Shown: positions 24,208-32,995 of the stretch, in pieces
How the letters are laid out: every line of letters begins with the position of its first letter
How positions within the stretch are numbered: position 1 is the first letter of the stretch
Assembly: GCA_044375955.1 (NCBI GenBank)
Contig: JBILLS010000002.1
Span: 86,461-150,460 of the forward strand
Reading direction: 5' to 3'
Origin: VGCC01 sp044375955
GTDB lineage: Bacteria > Actinomycetota > Actinomycetes > S36-B12
DNA: 64,000 nucleotides
Translations under genes and position numbers: made by a program
Notes under the pieces: model-generated
The model's input: the letters and a program-made list of their open reading frames with translations, nothing else
Database searches by the model: none
Told to the model about the DNA's origin: nothing

Positions 24208-25287
24208 TTATTCGGTGAGGAAGGGGTTCTCCCACAGTTGCATGCCGTCCTGGACGGTGAAACCGGCCAGCGTGGGTCTGGTCATGAGGTACTCGGCCCG
24301 ACAGGGTGAATCGATGACCACCCCCCAGCCCCTGGGGAGGAAGAAGTCGAGCAGGCGTCCCTCGGACATTCGACTGTGGGTGCCGACCGCCATCAGCAAC
24401 ACGCGTTCCTGCACCTCGTGTGCGCAGGTTGCCAGGAGTTCGAATTCGACTCCCTGCACGTCGACATGCAACAGATCGACGATGGGGTCGCGGAGACCGG
24501 CGAGTAGCGAACTCATCGCAATCGCGGGAATCGGCGAGTGCTCAAGATGCGCTCCGCGGTAGTCCACATCCGTCCCCGGAAGAGTCCAGATCGCGGCACC
24601 CATGTCATCGACGGGCACATTCGGGAAGCTCAACTCACCGGACGAGTGCCAGGCAGCAGCGCACACGATCAGAAGTGGATGGGAGTCATCCGCGCGCCAC
24701 TCCGCGATCTCCGCGTCGATCGAGTTGTGGTCCCCGATCACCACGCGCGCGTTGATGCCGTTGTCCTCGGCGTGGCGGGCAGCCCACTCCACCCGGCGTT
24801 GGTCGGCCTCGACTGCAACCGCCCGCGCATCGCGGCCGCGTTCGCGACAGGCGACGATTGCGGCAACAGACCACGGAGCCCACCCCGCCCCGATCTCGAT
24901 CATCTGGAACGGTGTCGTGCGCGCAGCGATGGCTCGGGCCAACGCCACATACTCGAAGTCCTCGCTTCGGTAGCCGTCGTCCGGGATCGGGTGGCGTGAG
25001 GACACTGTGCCCACGAATTCCTGAGGTGCCCAGGGAAGCATCGCCATGCGCGTCCGAACCCCCATCCAATCGGTCAGGAACTCGGGATGGGACTCGAGAG
25101 GTGTCACCGCGTCGAGCGTGCCAAGCCAGCGGGAGTATTCGAATGGCGGGATGGGGCGGGTGATCCCGTTGCCCAGGCTGGGGACGGACTCGTGGTCTCC
25201 CGGGCTTTCCGCGCTCGGTGCAGTACGCGTGGATCGACCGAGCACCGCCGGACGCCACATAGGAAACCCTCCAGTGACCCCCGTCAT
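24208..25287 (-). CDS. FkbM-family SAM-dependent methyltransferase
   Basis: The 359-residue cytoplasmic protein has a class I methyltransferase core. MIEIGAGWAPWSVAA is the SAM-binding loop and VEADQRRVEWAARH holds the ribose-binding acid. DLLHVDVQGVEFELL is the signature of FkbM enzymes, which O-methylate sugars or other metabolites. About 100 N-terminal residues are unfamiliar. The ATG at 25287 or at 25260 could be the start. It stands alone, diverging from an aldo-keto reductase, so its substrate is unknown. Confidence 0.8.
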   Translation of the reverse strand: MTGVTGGFPMWRPAVLGRSTRTAPSAESPGDHESVPSLGNGITRPIPPFEYSRWLGTLDAVTPLESHPEFLTDWMGVRTRMAMLPWAPQEFVGTVSSRHPIPDDGYRSEDFEYVALARAIAARTTPFQMIEIGAGWAPWSVAAIVACRERGRDARAVAVEADQRRVEWAARHAEDNGINARVVIGDHNSIDAEIAEWRADDSHPLLIVCAAAWHSSGELSFPNVPVDDMGAAIWTLPGTDVDYRGAHLEHSPIPAIAMSSLLAGLRDPIVDLLHVDVQGVEFELLATCAHEVQERVLLMAVGTHSRMSEGRLLDFFLPRGWGVVIDSPCRAEYLMTRPTLAGFTVQDGMQLWENPFLTE

Positions 25288-25340
25288 GCCCGGCGACCGA
25301 GTCCCCGAGCACTTTCGACATTAGTGGCTAGTGTGCGGCC

Positions 25341-26282
25341 GTGGGTATGGAATTGCGCACCATCGGCGACCAGAAGGTCTCGTGCGTCGGCTTGGGATGC
25401 ATGCCGCTGAGCTTCGGTCACATGGTGGAGCGCCGGGACCAGGCGATCGCCACCATCCACCGCGCCCTCGACCTGGGCATCACATTGCTCGACACCGCCA
25501 ACATCTACGCACCCTCATGGGATTCGGTCGGCCACAACGAGGCGCTCGTGGCCGAGGCCATTGAGGCGTATTCGGGTCCGGCGTCGCTCACCGACCTGCT
25601 GGTGACCACCAAGGGCGGCATCACCCGTGGACCGGGAGAGACCTGGGGTCGTGATTCCTCCTCAGCATCGCTGGTCGCGGCGTGCGAGGACAGCCTGACC
25701 CAGCTCGGCGTCGAGGTCATCGATCTCTACCAGCACCATCGTCACGATCCGGGCCAGACATACGAGTCGCAGATGAGAGCGCTCGCGTCCTTGAAGGAGC
25801 GCAATCTCGTGCGGCAGGTCGGTGTCTCCAATGTGAACGCCGCCGAGCTGACTCTGGCCCTCGATCTACTGGGTGGCCCCCGTGACGGCGGGGTCGTCTC
25901 GGTGCAGAACGAGTTCTCCCCGCGTTACCGCGGTGACGCGGATGTGTTGGACATGTGCACGGAACTGGGGATCGCGTTCCTCCCGTGGTCGCCCCTCGGT
26001 GGGTCCGAGCAGGCCAAGGATGTGGGATCCCGATACGCGGCCTTCACCGACGTCGGCAGCCAGATCGGCGCGTCCCCGCAGGAGACGGTGATCAAGTGGC
26101 TGCTCGCCAAATCCCCGGTGATCATCCCGATTCCTGGTGCGACCCGACCGGAGACAGTCGAATCGATTGTGCGCGCCGCATCCATCACGCTCAGCCCTGA
26201 CCAGTTCACGCGCCTCGACGCCACCGCCCCGGAGCAGTCGAGCATGTATCCCGACGACGAGCCCAGGAGCCCGCTGAGATGA
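25341..26282 (+). CDS. Aldo/keto reductase
   Basis: The 313-residue NADPH-dependent reductase has the AKR barrel pattern. The catalytic tetrad is visible as Asp and Tyr in LLDTANIYAP, Lys in VTTKGG and His in YQHHRHDP. The cofactor-binding end is IPIPGATRPETVES. It reduces aldehydes or ketones; the substrate is unknown. Start is GTG 25341 or ATG 25347. Its end overlaps the NADH dehydrogenase gene by 4 bases. Confidence 0.92.
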   Translation: MGMELRTIGDQKVSCVGLGCMPLSFGHMVERRDQAIATIHRALDLGITLLDTANIYAPSWDSVGHNEALVAEAIEAYSGPASLTDLLVTTKGGITRGPGETWGRDSSSASLVAACEDSLTQLGVEVIDLYQHHRHDPGQTYESQMRALASLKERNLVRQVGVSNVNAAELTLALDLLGGPRDGGVVSVQNEFSPRYRGDADVLDMCTELGIAFLPWSPLGGSEQAKDVGSRYAAFTDVGSQIGASPQETVIKWLLAKSPVIIPIPGATRPETVESIVRAASITLSPDQFTRLDATAPEQSSMYPDDEPRSPLR

Positions 26283-27493
26283 AGCCCCGGGTCGTCATCA
26301 TCGGGGCGGGTTTCGGCGGATTGACATGTGCGCGTTCCCTGATCGATGGGGGTGCGACCGACGTCACGGTGATCGACCGCCATCCGTACCAGTTATTCGC
26401 GCCACTGCTGTATCAAGTGGCGACCGGTGGACTTCCTGAGGACGACATCGCCTATCCCGTGCGCGCGGCCATCCCGGGTTTGAAGTTCGTGCGCGGTGAG
26501 GTTGTGAACGTCAACACGGAGCGCCATTCACTGAGGCTGGTCGACGGGACCGTCATCGATTGGGACTACCTCGTGCTGGCCATGGGCAGTGTCGGAGCCA
26601 CCTTCGGTATCCCCGGCGTTGCCGAGCACGCACTGCAGATGAAGGACATCTCCCAGGCGCGTGCCATCAAGCACCGGCTCCTCGGGACCTACGAGCAGGT
26701 CGAGATGGGCCATAAACCCAAGGAAGCCCTCCGCGTTGTGGTCGTGGGTGGTGGCCCGACGGGTGTGGAGGTCACCGGCGCGGTGGCGGAACTGCAGAAG
26801 CAGATGGTTCGGGAGTTCCCGGACCTGGCCCCCCTTGCGCACGTCACCTTGGTCGAGGCGGGACCGCGACTGCTGCCGTCATTCACCGAGAAGTCAAGTG
26901 CGCGTGCGAAGCAGGCATTGGAAGAACTCGGTGCCGACGTCCGAGTCAACGCTGCGGTGGACCGCATGTATGCAACCGATGTGCACCTCACCAGCGGCGA
27001 GGTGCTACCCGCCGGAACGATCATCTGGGGTGCGGGCGTGGCTGCACCGGAGCAGTGGACATCGCTCGGGATCTCGGATCGCGCGAACCGCTTGATCGTT
27101 GATGACCGCTTGCATCTGACCCACGACGTCTGGGTGATCGGCGATATGGCACATGTCACCGGTCCGGGGGATCGCCCGCTTCCGATGGTCGCCTCCGTTG
27201 CGATGCAACAGGGCCGCTATGTCGCGGCTTCGATCGCCGCGGCAGGCACTGGAGCAGATGTCGCTCCGTTCCGGTACAAAGACAAGGGTCAGATGGCGAC
27301 CATCGGCCGGCGCCTCGCTGTCGTCGAGATGCCCAACGGGCTGCGCCTCCACGGAACCCCGGCGTGGCTGGCGTGGCTGGCACTGCACGTGTTCTACCTC
27401 GCCGGCGGCCGCAACCGCATCTCAGTGATCGCGGACTGGTTCTGGAACTACCTGGCATGGGGAACGGGACCGCGGCGCACCGTTCTGGAGTGA
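26279..27493 (+). CDS. ndh: Type II NADH dehydrogenase (NDH-2)
   Basis: The 404-residue single-subunit flavoenzyme oxidises NADH and reduces quinone at the membrane without pumping protons. It has the FAD motif IIGAGFGGL, a second nucleotide motif VVVGGGPTGVEVTG and the FAD-contacting VIGDMAHV. The quinone-site region is PMVASVAMQQGRYVA, followed by a C-terminal amphipathic anchor. It overlaps the aldo/keto reductase (ATGA) and is probably co-transcribed. Confidence 0.93.
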   Translation: MKPRVVIIGAGFGGLTCARSLIDGGATDVTVIDRHPYQLFAPLLYQVATGGLPEDDIAYPVRAAIPGLKFVRGEVVNVNTERHSLRLVDGTVIDWDYLVLAMGSVGATFGIPGVAEHALQMKDISQARAIKHRLLGTYEQVEMGHKPKEALRVVVVGGGPTGVEVTGAVAELQKQMVREFPDLAPLAHVTLVEAGPRLLPSFTEKSSARAKQALEELGADVRVNAAVDRMYATDVHLTSGEVLPAGTIIWGAGVAAPEQWTSLGISDRANRLIVDDRLHLTHDVWVIGDMAHVTGPGDRPLPMVASVAMQQGRYVAASIAAAGTGADVAPFRYKDKGQMATIGRRLAVVEMPNGLRLHGTPAWLAWLALHVFYLAGGRNRISVIADWFWNYLAWGTGPRRTVLE

Positions 27494-27499
27494 CGTGTG

Positions 27500-28321
27500 T
27501 CAGCCCGGTGAGGGCGTACGCGTCGCGGTGAGGTAGTCAGCGAAAGGAACGAAGCACTGCGCGGTGCGATCCCCCTGCCGCCAGCCGACACCCGTCGGCC
27601 AGATCGCCCACCAGGCATGGAATCGCTGACCACCGGAGTAGGCCTTCCCGGCCTTCTCGCAGATCGTCTTCGACCTGCGTTCCACGGCGCGCCTACCCGG
27701 GAATCTCTTCTGCGGTCCACCGAGTTCCACCTCGCGGATCATCACCCAGTTCTTCTTGGGCTTGGTGCACGGGAATGCAGTGGTGGTGCGCGTCCCAGGC
27801 ACACCAGCTGTGCAGAAGTCGAGGGAGTCCGGGTCTGCTGTGGCGATGAGTTGCTGGAAGGGACCGGTCACGGTGGTGAATCCGCGCCCACCACGCAGGA
27901 TCGCATCGCAGCGCACCCAGCGCTGACCCTCGCGCCACTGCGCGCGGGTGGGGAAGACGGTGATGGTCTGGAACCGGGACGGGATCGCCCGATCGGTCAA
28001 TCCCAGGTAGGTGGTGAGCGCTCGGGCGGTGCAGGCCCGCGTGGCCTTCGCGCGGGCAGCACCCGAGGACCGCATCGGGTCGCCGAAGGTGTTCGGGAGG
28101 GTGCCCACCCAGTAGGTCTGCGCGGTGTGCTTCCCGGCGCAGTCCACGGGCGCACTGCGTGCGATGCGCGCTCGGGCCTGCGGGGTCATGCGCTTCGGGG
28201 CCGCGTAGTCGTAGCACCCGTCGACCGGTGGAGATTTCGGTGCTGCGGTCGCGGGTGTGGCCAGTGGTGGGAGAGCGACACATGTGACAAAGGCGGTGAG
28301 AACGGCGACCACTGTGCGCAC
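27500..28321 (-). CDS. Septum-formation (Septum_form, PF13845-like) secreted protein
   Basis: The protein of about 273 residues has an export signal (VRVRTVVAVLTAF to ATPATA). Cysteine-containing blocks follow that resemble actinobacterial septum-formation proteins: DGCYDY, VDCAGKHTAQTYWVG and QRWVRCDAIL, then FPCTKPKKNWV with later Cys pairs. The role in the family is poorly defined. GTG 28321 is my choice; the frame is open much further upstream but only over the divergent ParA gene. The pairing with a ParA-type ATPase is suggestive of a division role. Confidence 0.65.
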   Translation of the reverse strand: MRTVVAVLTAFVTCVALPPLATPATAAPKSPPVDGCYDYAAPKRMTPQARARIARSAPVDCAGKHTAQTYWVGTLPNTFGDPMRSSGAARAKATRACTARALTTYLGLTDRAIPSRFQTITVFPTRAQWREGQRWVRCDAILRGGRGFTTVTGPFQQLIATADPDSLDFCTAGVPGTRTTTAFPCTKPKKNWVMIREVELGGPQKRFPGRRAVERRSKTICEKAGKAYSGGQRFHAWWAIWPTGVGWRQGDRTAQCFVPFADYLTATRTPSPG

Positions 28322-28388
28322 CCGAACACGATACGGGGGGTGGGTTACCCGGCTTGTGCCGGTCGGATGTGCCCGACAGACTCGGGCC

Positions 28389-29162
28389 ATGCCCACCGTC
28401 AGTGTCCTCAGTCTCAAGGGCGGAGTCGGTAAGACGTCCGTCGTCCTCGGCCTCGCAGGTGCCGCGACCGTTCGTGGCCTCGCCACCCTTGTCGTCGATC
28501 TCGACCCCCAGGGGAACGCGACGTCGCTGCTCAAGGCGCATAAGACGCGCACGACCGTGGCCGACGTCCTCGGGCATCCCACCCGCGAGACATTGGAAAA
28601 GGCACTCACCCCCTGTGATTGGGAGGTTGCACCGGGCGAGGTCGACGTTCTCCCCGGGCATTCATCCGTGATCCGTTTCGATGCGTGGACCGGTGGCGCG
28701 TGGCGACCGAAGTTGGCCAAGGCACTGTCCCACCTCGACGGCTATGACCTCGTCCTCATCGACTGCCCGCCATCCCTCGGCGCGCTGACCCGCGAGGCCC
28801 TGGCCGCCTCCGACCTCGCCCTGGTGGTCACCACCCCCTCCTACTTCGGTGCGCAGGGTGTGGAACGTGCCATGGCGGAGATCGACGAGATCAGGAAGAG
28901 CGTGAACACCAACCTGGAACTCGCAGGCATCGTCGTCAACCGTGTCCGCTCCGTGGCAGAGGAGCACACCTACCGCAACAAGGAACTCGTCGAGATCTAC
29001 GGACGCACGACCTTGTTCAAGCCCTCAATCCCGGACCGGATCGCCGTGCAACAGGCGGAGGGATTCGGGCAGCCCGTGCAGTTGGTCCGCACCGCGGGTG
29101 GTCGCGAGGTCGCCGACATCTTCGACACGTATCTCACGGCGCTGTTGCGCAAGTCTCAGTAG
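28389..29162 (+). CDS. ParA/MinD-family ATPase (orphan)
   Basis: The 257-residue deviant-Walker ATPase has KGGVGKTSVVLG with the signature Lys, VDLDPQGNATS and LIDCPPSLGALTREAL. These are typical of ParA proteins that move plasmids, chromosomes or protein clusters. No ParB gene or parS-like cluster is seen next to it, so it is an orphan in this window. The ATG at 28389 lies 67 bases from the divergent septum-formation gene. Confidence 0.9.
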   Translation: MPTVSVLSLKGGVGKTSVVLGLAGAATVRGLATLVVDLDPQGNATSLLKAHKTRTTVADVLGHPTRETLEKALTPCDWEVAPGEVDVLPGHSSVIRFDAWTGGAWRPKLAKALSHLDGYDLVLIDCPPSLGALTREALAASDLALVVTTPSYFGAQGVERAMAEIDEIRKSVNTNLELAGIVVNRVRSVAEEHTYRNKELVEIYGRTTLFKPSIPDRIAVQQAEGFGQPVQLVRTAGGREVADIFDTYLTALLRKSQ

Positions 29163-29168
29163 ACCGGC

Positions 29169-29867
29169 CTACTTCCGGTTCTCGAGGTACTTCCGGTCGG
29201 CCACGATCGCCACGGCAATCGCGAACGCCAAAAGTCCGATCGATAGGACGACCAACCAGCCGCCTACATCGCCCGCACCGGTGATGTTCTCGGGGTCGTC
29301 CGGGCACATCCCCAGCCCGCACTCCGGTAGGACACTGATCGCGATCACGATGAGATCGAGGAACACCCAGATGATGCCGGTGAGCGCGGCGATGCGGAAC
29401 CAACTGCGTTGGTAGCGCAGACCCGTGTCCTGTGCCTCGAAGGGCTTGTTCCACAGCAGCATGAACGCACAACCGACGATCGCCACGGCGAATGTGATGA
29501 ACGCCCAGGTGTAGAGGTGGTAGCCGAGAACCGTGGGACCGTAACCGGGATCGTTGGGGTCGGCGATGTGCAGCAGGATCTGGCGCGTGCTGCCGGCACC
29601 ACCCACCATCGCGGCAAGGATGCTCAGGGCGTAGTGCGCGGGCTTCATCCCCCAGAGCAGGTTCATCACCGGGCCGATGGCCAGGCCGATCATGGCCGAG
29701 CGCTGGATGAGGCAGAGCGGACACGGCTGCTCGCCCACGCCCAGGTGAAGGTGCAGGGAACCGGCGAGGACCCCGATGAGTGCGAAGAGAGCGAGCACAT
29801 TGACGATCCGCGCGATTTGCGTCTCACGAGCGACGAAGGCGCGCTCAGTCTCAGTGACGATGTTCAT
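29169..29867 (-). CDS. Disulfide bond formation protein B (DsbB) family
   Basis: The 232-residue membrane protein has five or six helices. The quinone-facing cysteine pair is Cys49-Pro-Leu-Cys52 (EQPCPLCLIQR) and a second external pair lies in LPECGLGMCPDD. DsbB reoxidises a thiol oxidase and passes electrons to quinone, supporting disulfide formation outside the membrane. It lies 6 bases after a 49-residue partner gene on the same strand. No DsbA gene adjoins. Confidence 0.88.
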   Translation of the reverse strand: MNIVTETERAFVARETQIARIVNVLALFALIGVLAGSLHLHLGVGEQPCPLCLIQRSAMIGLAIGPVMNLLWGMKPAHYALSILAAMVGGAGSTRQILLHIADPNDPGYGPTVLGYHLYTWAFITFAVAIVGCAFMLLWNKPFEAQDTGLRYQRSWFRIAALTGIIWVFLDLIVIAISVLPECGLGMCPDDPENITGAGDVGGWLVVLSIGLLAFAIAVAIVADRKYLENRK

Positions 29868-29873
29868 GGCGCC

Positions 29874-30023
29874 TCAGAAGTTCAGGGGAATCGGGTCGGT
29901 CATGTGCAGGACGAGGAGGACGAGGGTCCACGCCATGGCGACCAAGGCCAGGGTGGGCACCCAGGTTCGGCGCATGAAGATCCCGATGAAGACCAGGAAC
30001 CACAGCACGAACATCGAGAACAT
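29874..30023 (-). CDS. Small membrane protein (49 residues, DUF5993-like) beside DsbB
   Basis: This short gene starts MFSMFVLWFLVFIGIF and continues with MRRTWVPTL and a second hydrophobic helix, ending DPIPLNF. Two helices and the DP..L.F ending match my recollection of DUF5993, a short family found next to dsbB genes. An in-frame GTG directly precedes the ATG, and a stop lies four codons further up. The 6-base spacing to dsbB supports a shared operon. Confidence 0.72.
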   Translation of the reverse strand: MFSMFVLWFLVFIGIFMRRTWVPTLALVAMAWTLVLLVLHMTDPIPLNF

Positions 30024-30152
30024 CACGGGTTCACCCTAGGGCGACAAGTGGGCTCGGGAGCGGCTATCGGGTGACATGGTCGTGAATGGATCTCGCGCCC
30101 AAACTCAGATGAGGCCCTAGGCTCGCGGACGGTACCGGAGGAGAGGCCCACC

Positions 30153-31292
30153 GTGAAGATCGTCATCCCTGCGGAGTCGCGCCCGGGTGAGAAGCGGGTG
30201 GCGATGGTCCCCTCCGTCGTGAAGAAGTTCACCACCATGGGCCTGGATGTCGTGGTCGAATCGGGTGCGGGTGCCCACGCCTTCGCCTCCGATACGGCCT
30301 ACATCGACGCTGGTGCCCGGATTGCTGGTGGTGCCGACTTCGACGCCGAATTGGGTTCTGCGGATGTTGTGGCATCCGTACGTCCACTCGATCCGGAACG
30401 TGTCCGGCGCATGCGTCGGGGCGCTGTGACGATCTCCTTCCTGTCGCCGGGAACGGACACAGCGACGATCTCCGCAATGCGAGATGCGGGCGTCACGGCG
30501 CTGTCCTTCGATGTGCTGCCGCGCATCTCCCGTGCGCAGAGCATGGATGCGCTGACGTCTCAGGCGCTGGTGACCGGATACCGCGCCTCCCTGGTGGGTG
30601 CGGAGTTGCTGCCGAGCTTCTTCCCGCTGTTCATGACCGCAGCGGGAACTATCCAGCCCGCGAAGGTCCTGGTACTGGGTGCCGGTGTCGCGGGGCTGCA
30701 GGCCATCGCGACGGCCAAGCGCCTCGGCGCGAAGGTGTCCGCCTACGACGTGCGGCCCGCGAGTGCCGACGAGGTGAAGTCGATGGGTGCCACGTTCATC
30801 ACGCTGGACCTCGAAGCCCTCGAGGGATCGGGCGGCTACGCCCGGGAGATGACCGAGGAGCGCGCCGCGCGGCAACGCGAACTGCTCGCACCGCATATTG
30901 CGGAGAGCGACGTCCTGATCACCACCGCCGCCGTTCCCGGTCGCCGGGCGCCGCTTCTCGTGACCCGCGTCATGGTCGAGGGCATGAAGCCGGGTGCGGT
31001 CGTCGTCGACCTCGCGAGCGAGACCGGTGGCAACGTCGAAGGTTCGGTGGCTGGTGAAACCGTGCATGTCGGTCAGGTCTCGATCTGGGGCGGCAAGGAC
31101 GTCGCCTCCGAGATGCCGGTGCATGCCTCGCAGCTCTACGCGATGAACGCGCTCGCGCTGCTCGGTCTCTTGGTCAAGGACGAGGGGATCACCGTGGACC
31201 TGGCCGATGAAGTTCTCGACGGGTGCGCCGTGGTGTTCAACGGTGAGGTCCGCAACGAAGCGGCGCGCGCCGCATTGCAGGGAGGTGCCTGA
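30153..31292 (+). CDS. pntAA: NAD(P) transhydrogenase alpha subunit, part 1
   Basis: The 379-residue cytoplasmic NAD(H)-binding domain I of the proton-translocating transhydrogenase opens with IVIPAESRPGEKRVAMVP. It has VLVLGAGVAGLQAIATAKRLGA for NAD binding and the mobile-loop region later. The enzyme uses the proton gradient to make NADPH from NADH. GTG 30153 follows a very strong GGAGGAGAGG site. The split alpha subunit (two genes) is typical of actinobacteria. pntAB follows 2 bases later. Confidence 0.95.
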   Translation: MKIVIPAESRPGEKRVAMVPSVVKKFTTMGLDVVVESGAGAHAFASDTAYIDAGARIAGGADFDAELGSADVVASVRPLDPERVRRMRRGAVTISFLSPGTDTATISAMRDAGVTALSFDVLPRISRAQSMDALTSQALVTGYRASLVGAELLPSFFPLFMTAAGTIQPAKVLVLGAGVAGLQAIATAKRLGAKVSAYDVRPASADEVKSMGATFITLDLEALEGSGGYAREMTEERAARQRELLAPHIAESDVLITTAAVPGRRAPLLVTRVMVEGMKPGAVVVDLASETGGNVEGSVAGETVHVGQVSIWGGKDVASEMPVHASQLYAMNALALLGLLVKDEGITVDLADEVLDGCAVVFNGEVRNEAARAALQGGA

Positions 31293-31294
31293 GT

Positions 31295-31600
31295 ATGGAC
31301 GGCGTTGCATTGCTGACCATCTTCATCCTGAGCATCTTCGTGGGATTCGAAGTGGTCTCGAAGGTCTCCACGGTCCTGCATACCCCGCTCATGTCCGGTG
31401 CCAACGCAATCCACGGCGTCGTCGTGATGGGCGCGATCATCGTCGCGGGTAAGGCAACGAATGCCCTGGAGTTGAGCATCGCCTTGGTCGCCATCCTCCT
31501 CGGTGCGATCAACCTGGTGGGCGGATTCGTCGTCACCGATCGAATGCTCGAGATGTTCAAGCCGAAGAAGGCCACCGGAAAAGAGGGTGGCGCGGCATGA
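31295..31600 (+). CDS. pntAB: NAD(P) transhydrogenase alpha subunit, part 2 (membrane)
   Basis: The 101-residue protein has about three or four membrane helices and the conserved segments HTPLMSGANAIHGVVVMGA and NLVGGFVVTDRMLEMF. It forms part of the proton channel with PntB. It overlaps pntB by 4 bases (ATGA). Confidence 0.95.
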   Translation: MDGVALLTIFILSIFVGFEVVSKVSTVLHTPLMSGANAIHGVVVMGAIIVAGKATNALELSIALVAILLGAINLVGGFVVTDRMLEMFKPKKATGKEGGAA

Positions 31601-32985
31601 ACGAGGTCCATACCGATCCGATCTGGGTCCAAATCGCCTATCTCGTTGCGGCGGTGCTGTTCATCATCGCCTTGAAGAGCATGTCCTCTCCGCGTACGGC
31701 TCGCGCTGGCGTGCTCATCGGTGCGGCGGGTGCCCTCCTCGCAACCGTGGTCCTGTTCCTCAGCGGCATCGAACTGCTCAATCTCGGACTCATCCTCGGG
31801 TTCCTCGCCGTCGGCTCGATCATCGGCTGGGTCGCCGCCCGCCGGGTGAAGATGACGGCAATGCCGCAACTCGTCGCCCTGTTCAATGGCGTCGGTGGCG
31901 GTGCGGCTGCCCTCATCGCCGTCGTCGAGTACTTCGAGGTCGGATCGAGTGACCTGCTGTTCCTGATCTTCACCGTGGCCACCGTGATCGTCGGTTCGGT
32001 GGCCTTCAGCGGATCCATCGTGACGTTCCTGAAGCTGCAGGAACTTATGACCACGCGGCCGGTCATCGTCCCCCTGGGTAAGTGGGTCACGATCCTGGTC
32101 GCGGTCGGCACCGTGGCTGCGGGTGTCGGGCTGGTGGTGCAACCACAGGACTGGCTCCTCGTCCTGCTGCTTGTTCTGTCGTTGATTTTCGGTGTGCTCT
32201 TCGTGCTGCCCGTGGGCGGCGCGGACGTCCCCATCGTCATCTCGTTGCTGAACGCCATGACCGGCCTCGCGGTGGCGGCGTCGGGCTATGTGCTCGACAA
32301 CGTGCTGCTCCTCATCGCGGGCACGTTGGTCGGTGCCTCGGGCACCCTGCTCACGAACCTGATGGCCAAGGCGATGGGACGCCCCCTCACTTCCACCCTG
32401 TTCGGTGCGTTCTCCGGCACCACAGCGGGGAGCACGTCTGCCGGAAGCGACCGCCCCGTGCGCTCGGCATCACCGAACGACGTCGCGATCATGCTCGGCT
32501 TCGCATCCAAGGTCATCCTCGTGCCGGGATACGGCCTCGCGGTCGCTCAGGCACAGAGCACCCTGCGTGAACTCGCCGACCTGTTGAGCGAGAAGGGCAT
32601 CGAGGTCGACTACGCCATCCACCCTGTGGCCGGCCGCATGCCCGGCCACATGAACGTGCTGCTCGCGGAGGCGAACGTGCCGTATGAGCAACTCAAGGAG
32701 ATGGACGAGATCAACCCCGAGTTCTCCTCCACCGATGTCGTGCTCGTCGTTGGCGCGAATGACGTCGTGAATCCGGCGGCACGCACTGACACGTCTGCAC
32801 CCATCTATGGGATGCCGATCCTCAACGTTGATCAAGCACAGCAGGTCGTCTTCCTCAAGCGCTCGATGCGCCCGGGATTCGCGGGCATCGAGAACGAGAT
32901 CCTCTACGACCCGAAGACCACGCTGCTGTTCGGTGATGCGAAGGACTCGCTCACGAAGGTCGTTGCCGCACTAAAGACCGTCTAG
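31597..32985 (+). CDS. pntB: NAD(P) transhydrogenase beta subunit
   Basis: The 462-residue protein combines about nine membrane helices with a C-terminal NADP(H)-binding domain III. Domain III carries VPGYGLAVAQAQ, GRMPGHMNVLLAEA, VVLVVGANDVVNPAA and the MRPGFAGIENEI motif. It completes the three-gene transhydrogenase operon. The stop is followed by a small GC hairpin (GCTGC/GCAGC) before the converging gene. Confidence 0.96.
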   Translation: MNEVHTDPIWVQIAYLVAAVLFIIALKSMSSPRTARAGVLIGAAGALLATVVLFLSGIELLNLGLILGFLAVGSIIGWVAARRVKMTAMPQLVALFNGVGGGAAALIAVVEYFEVGSSDLLFLIFTVATVIVGSVAFSGSIVTFLKLQELMTTRPVIVPLGKWVTILVAVGTVAAGVGLVVQPQDWLLVLLLVLSLIFGVLFVLPVGGADVPIVISLLNAMTGLAVAASGYVLDNVLLLIAGTLVGASGTLLTNLMAKAMGRPLTSTLFGAFSGTTAGSTSAGSDRPVRSASPNDVAIMLGFASKVILVPGYGLAVAQAQSTLRELADLLSEKGIEVDYAIHPVAGRMPGHMNVLLAEANVPYEQLKEMDEINPEFSSTDVVLVVGANDVVNPAARTDTSAPIYGMPILNVDQAQQVVFLKRSMRPGFAGIENEILYDPKTTLLFGDAKDSLTKVVAALKTV

Positions 32986-32995
32986 AGGGGCTGCC

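Noticed and set aside
30117..31310. Long open frame antisense to pntAA
   Set aside because: Shadow of a conserved gene; no ribosome site and no recognisable motif.
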